Positions 56,066 to 64,000 of a stretch of 64,000 nucleotides of DNA are shown in pieces. The DNA comes from Serripes groenlandicus. Taxonomy: Eukaryota; Mollusca; Bivalvia; Cardiida; Cardiidae. The stretch is from assembly GCA_031761405.1 (NCBI GenBank), contig JASEVX010000011.1, positions 18,211,106 to 18,275,105 of the forward strand. The letters are read 5' to 3'. The notes under the pieces were generated by a model, which saw only the letters and a program-made list of their open reading frames with translations, was not told where the DNA came from and ran no database searches. Numbering within the stretch: position 1 is the first letter of the stretch; every line of letters starts with the position of its first letter. Made by a program: the position numbers and the translations under genes.

Positions 56066-56272
56066 CTTCGCCTTGGTCGAGTGGTAAGCGTCGGGGATAT
56101 CGAAACGGGCGTCCAGGGTCTGATCCTCGATTGCGTCGGTCATGGTGGAAAGCTCTTGGGAAATGCACATATCCTAGCATAGTACTAGTTTGTTGATCAA
56201 ATGGATCACACACACGATTTCTGATATAACTGAAATAAGATTGAATACGGCGTAAAAACAAAACAATGCGTT
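56066..56272 (+). mobile_element. tRNA-derived SINE (left arm)
   Basis: Head GGCTTCGCCTTGGTCGAGTGGTAAGCG, B-box-like GGGTCTGATCCTCG, a body with CTCTTGGGAAATGCAC and CTAGCATAGTACTAG, and tail GAATACGGCGTAAAAAC. Mirror of 57,880-58,085. Confidence 0.75.
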
Positions 56273-56299
56273 TTGATATATGAGTACTAAATGTGACAA

Positions 56300-56507
56300 A
56301 GTCACTGTGAAAAGCGTCATTCGTCTTCCACCAATGGACTGTCAGTTTATGTGGAAAAGCACCCCGTTGCTTGGAAAGAATGTTGTATGAAGTACTGGTG
56401 TGAGAAAGCCAAGAAACATATGCATGAGTAGGTGACCTGGCCGCCGTGATATGACTGAACAATTGTTGAAAACGGCGTTAAACCCCAATCAATCAATCAA
56501 TCAACTA
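56300..56507 (+). mobile_element. SINE of the AATC-tail family, head missing
   Basis: AGTCACTGTGAAAAGCGTCATT, GTGGAAAAGCACCCCGTTGC, GCCGCCGTGATATGACTGAAC and tail GAAAACGGCGTTAAACCCC with four AATC repeats. Absent from the right arm, where CACATTTAGTACGCATATATC is continuous at about 57,833. Confidence 0.8.
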
Positions 56508-57091
56508 AATGTGACTAGTCCACTCTCCTCGATGGTCACATTCCACGAATTGTTGAGAAAAACAAGTTTCGATTTCCATTGTTCTCAGGTCATCATTAAG
56601 TGGGGAAGATATTACCAGGACGTTTAAGTTATTATCATATGCAAATATTAACCGGTGCATAACAAAACCTACAATATTTCATACGTACGTAGAAAAGACT
56701 AAGTCGATATGTCTTTGCATCCTCCCCGTTAGATCAGATTGATTAGATCACACAGGAGCACCTCCCTGTGCACTCACTTTGGGGATTTTTTTTGAAAATG
56801 CAAATGGTTAAAATTTCGAAGTCGTTACCGCCGTACCCCATCCCATTTAGATACAAACAGCACATAAGAATAATTATATATAATATTTTTAGAAGTGTTC
56901 TTGGAAGTCCTCAATTACCAGTTCGTTTACACATTTTATGACGCAATATCTTACGTTTCTGCTGCATGACTTATAGTGGTGAATTGATTGATTGGAGTTT
57001 AACGCCGTTTTCAATCAAAATATGTTAGTTTTAACTTAAAAGCCATTATTCAGAAACATTCCGTCCACATTGCAATGTGTTTCACCACTAA

Positions 57092-57387
57092 GACCGAGCC
57101 CCGGTAGCTCAGTCGGTAGCGACGCAGGCTGTCATTCCAGGGAGTGTGTGTTCGAACCCCAGCTCGGCCAACATTGTTTCCGACGTTTGACAAAAGTCAT
57201 TGTGACGAGCGTCATTCGACTTCCACCAATGGGCTATCAGTCTATGTGGAAAAGTAGTCAGTTGTTTGGAAAGAATGCTGTATGAAGTACTGGTGTGAGA
57301 AAGTCAAGACATATATAAGTAGGTGAACTAGCCGCCGTGATATGACTTAAAAATTGTTGAAAACGGCGTTAAACTCTAATCAATCAA
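57092..57387 (+). mobile_element. Full-length tRNA-derived SINE at the centre of the inverted duplication
   Basis: Head with A box TAGCTCAGTCGG (about 57,103) and B box GTTCGAACCCC (about 57,150), body AAAAGTAGTCAGTTGTTTGG, tail GAAAACGGCGTTAAACTC with AATCAATCAA. Target-site duplication TTCACCACTAA at 57,081-57,091 and 57,388-57,398. The tail plus right target site also occur inverted at 56,977-57,017, the inner end of the left arm. Confidence 0.93.
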
Positions 57388-57879
57388 TTCACCACTAAAA
57401 GTCATGGAGCAGAAACGTAAGATATTGCATCATAAAATGTGTAAACGAACTGGCACTTGAGGACTTCCAAGAAAACTTCTAAAAATAGATTTACTTTTTA
57501 TTCTTATGTGCTGTTTTAGTGGTCGCATTTGTATCTAAATGGGGTACGGCGGTAACGATTCCGAAATTTTAACCATTTGCATTTTCAAAAAAAAGTCTGT
57601 CCACAGGATGGGGCTCCTGTGTGATCTAATCAATCTGATCTAACGGGGAGGATGCAAAGTCATATCAGCTTAGTCTTTTCTACGTACATATGAAATATTG
57701 TAGGTTTTGTTATGCATATGATCCTGCATGGTAATATCTTCCCCACTTAAAGATGACCTGAGAACAATTGAAATCGAAACTTGTTTTTCTCAACAATTCG
57801 TGGAATGTAACCATCGAGGAGAGTGGACTTGTCACATTTAGTACGCATATATCAAAACACATTCTTTTGTTTTTATGCC

Positions 57880-58085
57880 GTATTCAATCTTATTTCAGTT
57901 ATATCAGAAAGCGTATGTGTGATCATTTTGGTCAACAAACTAGTACTATGCTAGGATATATGTACACTGCTCAAGAGCTCTCCACCATATCCGACGCAAT
58001 CGAGGATCAGACCCTGGACGCCCGTTTATATATCCCCGACGCTTACCACTCGACCAAGGCGAAGCCCTCGTACAAACATTTAAGC
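57880..58085 (-). mobile_element. tRNA-derived SINE (right arm)
   Basis: Minus strand copy of the SINE at 56,066-56,272 (TAAGCGTCGGGGATATATAAACGGGCG). Small differences from its partner include a changed centre, CCTCGATTGCGTCGGATATGG. Confidence 0.75.
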
Positions 58086-58348
58086 GAGAGTTATGGATAT
58101 ATGTACTCCGGGGTCTTATTCAGTTACATTAAACTGTAACTTATCGAGCGATTATTATTGCTAACATTTTTCTGAACGATATTGTTAACGATATTGTTAA
58201 CCTCAGTATGTAACAACTGATGTTAGGCAGACCAAACAAAGTGTTAGGAAAATGGAAATACAGATTTCGAGAGAACCATTTACTATCTATTTCCATTGAT
58301 GCTCGTATCGGAGTCCATTTATCCCGATTCAACCCAACCATTTTCAGA

Positions 58349-58594
58349 TAATCTGGCCCCAATTATACCAAAGATACTTAGCACCAAGTAATACTTAACT
58401 ACTTAAGATCATATTTCCAAATCAAAATACCCGACTATTTCATTTATCGACACGTATTTTTTAGTAATTACTTATGTCACAATAGCCAATTCCTTTTGTA
58501 AAATAAGAATGCTTGCATGCATGTGTTTCGAACCTTACATTACATTTTATTTAATATTTTAAATATAACTAAGCGCTAAATAATGTTGGTGGAG
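58349..58594. mobile_element. MITE-4 family copy (right arm)
   Basis: GGCCCCAATTATACCAAAGAT to CTAAATAATGTTGGTGGAGTTC. Partner of 54,316-54,556. Confidence 0.85.
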
Positions 58595-58599
58595 TTCGA

Positions 58600-59220
58600 A
58601 TCAGATATTTAAATGAGCGGTGCGGTGCATCTACGAAAACAAACCGTAACGTAAGTTTTACAAGTGTGGGGAATACAATGTGTCTTAACACCGATGCTTA
58701 CGAATCCAATTTGATACAGCTTTACGGAAGTTTCCTGAAACCTCATATGACTAATTGGCGAACAGTGTCGAGTCAGATCAGACTGCGTATATGCGCTGGC
58801 TGATCTGAATCTACGCTGGTCGCAAACCAACCCTCAACGTAACTCTTACATGTGTTAAGAATCTAAATGCCTACTGCTTTGTAGAAGTTTCTTGAAACCA
58901 TCTTTGCAGAACGTTTGACGAATAGTGAAGATTCGGATACGTTGGCTGCTCTGGATCTACACTCGTCACTCAAGCCTCAGTTATTATTCTCGCAACATAC
59001 ACTTCTTTGAAGCTTCTAAATATGTACGCACGTATAAATCATGGAGTGAATTTCCGGTCACAATGTCGTTTACGTATCTTGGAACATTAGCTTCAGAATT
59101 ATTTTGAAAACAATGTGGCAAACGTAGAAATAATTAATAATGAGCTTAAAAATGTTCAAACTCTATACAATAGCTCTACCGTGGTTTGTAGAGAATATCC
59201 ATCGTTTCGCTTAGATATTT
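58600..59220. other. Right-arm-specific stretch
   Basis: Holds a weak MITE-1-like piece at about 58,740-58,830 (GATCAGACTGCGTATATGCGC then GGCTGATCTGAATC). No gene seen. Gene B's upstream sequence lies at 59,220-59,502. The partner gene A has the matching upstream sequence up to about 53,885. Confidence 0.5.
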
Positions 59221-59502
59221 TACTTCGACTCCGCAGGATATAAAATTTCAGACAATGGAAGGCAACATTGGATTAAATTGTAATGATAGATTTAAATGTA
59301 ATTTATTTTAGAAACTCTGCTCGTGTACTTGGTCAGTTCTTTTACGCACTTTGATCCAGATGCAGGATGAACAAAATTGATCACGTGACCCATGATTTAA
59401 CATCCTTGTGTGACTCATATTTTTCGGAAATTCATTAATAAGCCTACCCATTTTTTCGAGTTTGAGATTATTTTAGTTTCGTATCTTGCATGTGTATGAA
59501 AA

Positions 59503-62500
59503 ATGTCCTGTCGAAGTTTACTCGCCACTTTTGCTGTTTTTTCTGTACTTTTTAACGTGAACGGATTTTATGTCAATGAAACCGAGACTGACGTTGTTAA
59601 AGCAACCTACGATAATGGAACTGAAATGGAGAAATACTCACCCCGGTTATGTGAGTATTTTCATTATTATCATCGTCTTTATCATCAGCATCATCATTAT
59701 CACCATCATCATCTTCCACCAGCACCACCATTATCATCATCAGCACTATCATCATCATAATACATTATTTTCACTCTTATGCTAGAGTACTTCAGTTTCA
59801 TCATCATCATCATCCGCATCATCACCATCAGCACCACCATCACCATCACCATCGTCATTATTATCATCATCATCATCATTATCACCATTATCATCACCAT
59901 TTACAAGTTTACAAGGTTATTGAAATATATAGAAGGCAAAATGCCAATGAGTATACAGTATTAAACGATATACATATTATCCCAATTAATACAAAAACTT
60001 AGAAACATAAGCATACATTTATAATCTTAAAACATCCTAGCCAATGTCAAACAGTAAATATATTGATCAAACTGCACCGATTCACAGGCTGTTTATGATC
60101 TTTTATTGGTCTCAAATTCCCGTATGCCAGTTATCATGTAACGATGCCTATTTTCTTTTCTTTTTCAATTTCAATTTCAGACTATATGAACAGTTACTGC
60201 GAGAAGGTCCTTTTACTAGCTTCGAGGGACGCGATACGGGTATCCCCATGGACGTCAAAATACCCACCACCCAGTACTAAATGCTGGATGCAAGTTCAAA
60301 ACAAAAAGTACCCGGCATACGAACTTGGCGTTACCTTCAAAGAAATCAAGATGTCGGCTAAATCTGGCGGAGTATGCCTTCGGTCTCGCCTTGACTTGTT
60401 TAATGGTGTGGTCATCTTGTCCGCAAACTGGACCAGCGGTAAGTTCTGGTTCCTCGAAACCCCCAATCGGATCGACAAGGCTAAAAAAAATTGGGAAAAA
60501 CCCCATAATACCTCGTTAAGATACTACAAATAGTCTCTCTATATGGTTCTAATGACTGTAATGTAATTCGGGGAATCCTACACAGGACCGTGTTACTATA
60601 AATAGCATTTATATATGGTATAGTTCCCCCAAACTCCCTAATCGGATCGCCTCGGCTAAAAGTCATGAATGTCATTCTCAGAAACGTCGTTCGTCGTCAG
60701 TGTGTCTTGAAGGCAGCCATTTTATTTGGGAAAAGAGTCCAACATGGGGTTATCCTGATACAGGATTCACAAAACCAAATGCACTTAACCTATTCGCTAC
60801 CAAAGCCAATTAAGGGCTTTGCAAATAACACTCATTCAGGTGAGACAGCTCATAACTAGCTGTCTCTCCAGAAATCTGCATTGTTTGCCTCTTAGTCATA
60901 ATATGTTGCCACATTTCCGGTTTGACGAAACAATGGAGTGGTCTTATTATAACATGGAAGAGTCGACTTTGTGAAATTTGGCAGTGAAAGAGTTAACAGT
61001 GTACTTAAATGAGCAAGTTAAGATCCGCATCAGATGGCTTACAACGAGAAAGTGGCAAAATGTAAAAATGATTTGATCATTTTAAAATGAGCCGCATCTC
61101 CTTTTGCTGCATTGTTTTCAATTATATTCAATGATATTCTCTCATTTATCTACGGGTCTTCTAAGTTTAGATTAAACATATTTATTACCAAAATATCATG
61201 TAATATTTACCAATATACATATTTTTACATAGTTTAACAACTATATAAAGGCAAAAGGGCTACAAGTTCTCTCAACTTAGGAAAGGCCATTCCCTATGTT
61301 CGTGATCATAAGTTCTAAAATAAACTACATTGTCAAGTACTAAATGAATCTTTAAACATCAGAAAACAGAAACACACTTCACAATTGACTGCTTATACAA
61401 AGTCATTGAAGAAAAGAACGCAACTTATGACGTGAGGAACTAAGATAGATCACAAAGTTGGAAGGTTCTAAGATATAGCAATGTTCAATTAAGGAAATAG
61501 ATCTCACGATTTGGAGTTCAGGTGAGTAGTAATTAATTACGAAGTTGAATGGCCTGAGTGATTAATTCATACACACCTGAACGACATATGTGATATAAGA
61601 GCCGGTATATCACTCAATATGAGATATATTTTCATTCTAGCACTTTTTTATAACTTAATAAATATACATGTGAAGAAGTGTTGAAAAAGAATTATATGCG
61701 GACTAAATTCTTTGGCTAAGCTTAACAGACACTTTCTGACGCCTCTGCAACAGACGACATTTCAAAGCTGTGTGGCAAAAGGAGAAATTACTCTTTAAAA
61801 GAGAAATTACTCTTTATGAGCAATTTCTCTTTCTGTCACAATGTTTTCAACTCTTTTCAAGAATGTTAATAGTGTTACCTATATGTGTTCAAAGTCGAGT
61901 GCTGCAGATTTGTTGTATGTGGAAAATGGTAAATCTCAAACAAACGTCGGTACATGTTACACTAAGGTATATTAGGTATGTTAGCAGCTGCAATTCAGGC
62001 TCCAAAACTATAAAAGTTTATTCTGTGCTCAAGTATCTGATTGGTCAGAAGCGAATTTGTTCTCGAAATTGACCAATCAGAAGCCATTTATTTTTAGCAT
62101 AGAGTCCATTTCTGAGCACTGAGAATGTTCTCAAGCTGTTCACTCGTTCCTAAATAACTCAGATGTCGTCATCAAATTATTGTCATTTCAGAAAATAGCG
62201 GCATATGTGGGTCAAATGCCGATAAGGAAGGGTATCAGAACTTCGTGGCCGTCATCACACCTTATCACTACGGTTTGTATCAATTTGACTCACTATTACA
62301 ACGCTGAAACCAGCTCTCAGTCTAGTGAAATCAATTTCTGAATAAAGTAAGTTTCTAACGTCGACGCAAATCAGATCAATTGTTGGCGTTAGAAGAGTCG
62401 CCGTTTTTAATCAGAAATAGATTTCACCTGATGTTGACGGATACCTTCATGTTAGCTCTATTCAATTAACAGACCTATAATTGCGAATCTGAGGCACAAA

Positions 62501-63582
62501 AGTCTTAATTGCTAGCACAAATAACTTTCTCTGATTAGGAGTTGAATGCAATCAGAATATCCTCACTGTATTTAGGGAAAGTAGCCCTAGAATGACGGAT
62601 AATTATTCCGAAAATCTTAGACCTGTCAAGAATTAAAGGTCATTTGAAAGTTATCTTTATATACATCTTCTTTACTGGCGTAGATTGCAACCAAAATATC
62701 ACAATGAATTTGGCGAAAGTGTCATAAAATGAAGGTCAAATAAAAGTTAACTTTAACAAGCGACATTGTCAAACATCAGAATATACATTCATAGACCTAA
62801 CATAACGTTATTATTTCAGGTCTCTGGTACATTGTAGTAGAGTTGCCTAAACAGGTTATAATTATATTCCATTGACAGCAGTATTTATATTAATAAATGT
62901 ATAAATATGGCCAAACATAATTATGATTGCAGTATATATGTTCATAAATGTATAAATATGGCCAAACATCATTCTGACTGCAGTATATACGTTCATAAAT
63001 GTATAAATATGGCCAAACACCATTCTGAATGCAGTAGATATGTAGATAAATGTATAAATATAGATAATGTATCGACCCAGATCAGCCTGCGCGATCCGCT
63101 CTGGCTAATCCAGGCTGACACATTCCGTCTTAGGGGGATAGAGCTATAAAGTCATGATTCATGAAACAGAAAAAAAAAGGAGGTGAAAAGTATATGTCCG
63201 GGTTAGCCTGCGCGGCATACTTAGGCTGATCCGGGTCGTTACTTTACGCAGAGTCCACACCGTTTGTTTCCTCGTGAGACGGCTCATATGTTCATAAATG
63301 TACAAATAATGTGCACGAGGTACGTTTTATTTCACAGGAACGTGTAGATCAGATGAATTCAAATGCGCGAACAGCAGATGCGTGAAGACCAATCACCTGT
63401 GCGACGGTTATGATAATTGTGGAGACGACAGCGACGAGAAAAAGTGCGCAGGTTTACTCCTGTCCATCGCCGCTACCATTGGAATTGCGATAGCTGCCGC
63501 TTTTGTGATAACCATTGTTGTTCTCGCTGCTCATGTGCCTCGTGAGCATTTGAAAGTGTTTAAGTACCAACGACAAGTTTAA
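59503..63582 (+). CDS. Gene B: intact signal peptide-CUB-LDLa-transmembrane protein, 243 aa
   Basis: Exons: 1, 59,503-59,650; 2, 60,181-60,438; 3, 62,192-62,272; 4, 63,338-63,582 (TAA). Sites are GT..AG and every junction is phase 1 (148+258+81+245 = 732 nt). Residues 1-21 form a signal peptide (hydrophobic run [16 protein letters not shown]). Residues about 56-160 are CUB-like, with cysteines at 56, about 81, about 112 and about 141 and the family's SP..YPP...C...V pattern, though exon 3 is 63 bases shorter than in gene C, so the last strands are reduced. Residues 165-199 are an LDLa repeat with six cysteines and the calcium-binding acidic set ([13 protein letters not shown]). Residues about 201-226 span the membrane, leaving a 16-residue basic tail. 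It should be a type I single-pass surface protein. CUB plus LDLa occurs in NETO-like receptors, but those have two CUBs and long tails. The role is unknown. Confidence 0.88.
59657..59912. repeat. Imperfect (ATC)n tract in gene B intron 1
   Basis: Begins a few bases after the exon 1 donor (ATGTGAGTATTTTCATTATTA) and is dominated by ATCATC and CACCATC. A short unique piece at about 59,770-59,800 matches its partner in gene A. Confidence 0.95.
60788..60995. mobile_element. MITE-3 family copy (gene B intron 2)
   Basis: CTTAACCTATTCGCTACCAAAG to TTTGGCAGTGAAAGAGTTAA. Partner of 52,091-52,303. Confidence 0.8.
61700..61932. mobile_element. MITE-2 family copy (gene B intron 2)
   Basis: CTTTCTGACGCCTCTGCAACAG on the left and GTTGTATGTGGAAAATGG on the right. 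An 18-bp direct duplication sits in the core (GAGAAATTACTCTTTA twice at 61,783-61,815). In the left arm the partner at about 51,285-51,435 has lost part of the core. Confidence 0.75.
62879..63062. repeat. 51-bp minisatellite (gene B intron 3)
   Basis: Reverse-complement partner of 50,155-50,348, with units marked GCCAAACATCATTCTGACTGC and ATGTATAAATATGGC. Confidence 0.93.
63066..63291. mobile_element. MITE-1 family copy, left end lost (right arm)
   Basis: ATAATGTATCGACCCAGATCAG to GTTTCCTCGTGAGACGGCTCAT. Partner of 49,942-50,157. Both lack the same terminal arm, so the loss predates the duplication. Confidence 0.8.
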
Positions 63583-63600
63583 CAAACAAAAACAAACTCT

Positions 63601-64000
63601 AACAAGACGAATTTTGATGCAGAGCATCAAAGGACGCCGCGCATGATTTTGAAGCATGACTTAAAGGAAGCAGATGTAGTTCAGTACATTTAAATAACGT
63701 GTGAAAACAGACAGGATGTAAATATTTAGAACAAGAAGGCCAAATGTCCCTTTATCATAACCAAAAAGGCCAAGATGTGCCTATATTGCTCACCTGGCTA
63801 CCATAGCCTATAATAAAAGGTTACCATACAACATGAAGTTTCTTAATTTTTTACCAATACACGGTTTCAAATCTGCTCTAACTAGATCAATTAGATAAAA
63901 AAAACATCACATAGGTGCTTAAATATTAACATGTAATGTCTCTAGTTATAAATTAAGTGTGACACAAGCTTTGGAAGGAGAGGGTGAAGTATATTCTCCT
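63601..64000 (+). repeat. Dispersed block, copy 2 (runs off the window)
   Basis: Partner of 25,391-25,945. It contains AATAAA at 63,812-63,817, 230 bases after the gene B stop, which could serve as its polyadenylation signal, though the signal belongs to the repeat. Confidence 0.85.

Larger units (their letters stand above)
49636..57017. repeat. Left arm of a large inverted duplication
   Basis: Reverse-complement partner of 57,350-63,602. Its contents in mirror order are gene A, the 51-bp minisatellite, MITE-1, MITE-3, a (GAT)n intron repeat, MITE-4, the 56.07-kb SINE and a SINE tail at the inner end. Exon 2 is 258 bp in both genes with only four replaced residues seen. This arm is about 1.1 kb longer, mainly because of 54,720-55,975. 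Confidence 0.93.
57350..63602. repeat. Right arm of the large inverted duplication
   Basis: Mirror of 49,636-57,017. The outer end is sharp: homology stops in AACAAACAAAAAC..CTCTAA at about 63,600, where a dispersed block also found at 25,391 begins. About 600 bp at 58,610-59,220 are particular to this arm. Confidence 0.93.

Noticed and set aside
57092..57168. tRNA gene
   Set aside because: The tRNA-like head continues into a SINE body and AATC tail and has target-site duplications.

Overview
This is a eukaryotic, repeat-dominated window. Its few protein-coding exons are short, widely spaced and bounded by GT..AG sites, and it holds tRNA-derived SINEs, fold-back MITE-like elements, a LINE 3' remnant, BEL/Pao-type gag pieces and several minisatellites. 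The SINE tails (ending in GGCGTAAAACACC or GGCGTTAAACCCC plus AATC repeats), the long elements with internal tandem units at 36.7-41.5 kb and the recurring fold-back families look to me like a bivalve mollusc, probably a heterodont. That is an inference from memory of such genomes, not a search result.

Layout. 1-5.4 kb: duplicated flank sequence and fold-back elements. 5.76-15.34 kb: one 9.6-kb minisatellite of 28/31-bp units. On the minus strand each unit is the 5' end of a tRNA-like SINE, including the Pol III A box TGGTGTAGTGG; the rest of that SINE, with its B box, sits at the left edge. 15.4-24.4 kb: a tandemly duplicated locus in which intronless ribosomal protein L9 pseudogene copies alternate with broken BEL/Pao-like gag pieces. 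It ends in a near-empty copy (23.25-24.29 kb) of the minisatellite locus with under two units.

24.5-31.0 kb (minus): gene C, a predicted signal peptide-CUB-LDLa-transmembrane protein in four exons. A 42-bp minisatellite starts exactly at the exon 3 splice donor and repeats that exon/intron boundary about 28 times; intron 1 carries a 16-bp satellite. 31-49.6 kb: SINEs, fold-back elements, tandem-bearing dispersed elements and a LINE remnant, with no gene I can support. 49.64-63.60 kb: a large inverted duplication whose arms each hold a paralogue of gene C, gene A (minus, 49.68-53.61 kb) and gene B (plus, 59.50-63.58 kb), head to head around a SINE with an 11-bp target-site duplication. Gene B is fully open (243 aa). 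Genes A and C each carry a one-base homopolymer frameshift in the signal-peptide exon.

The only host coding system supported is this three-member family of small single-pass membrane proteins with one CUB and one LDL-receptor class A domain. The domain types resemble NETO-type receptors, but with one CUB and a very short tail; the function is unknown. All four exons use phase-1 junctions, so the three gene models support one another.
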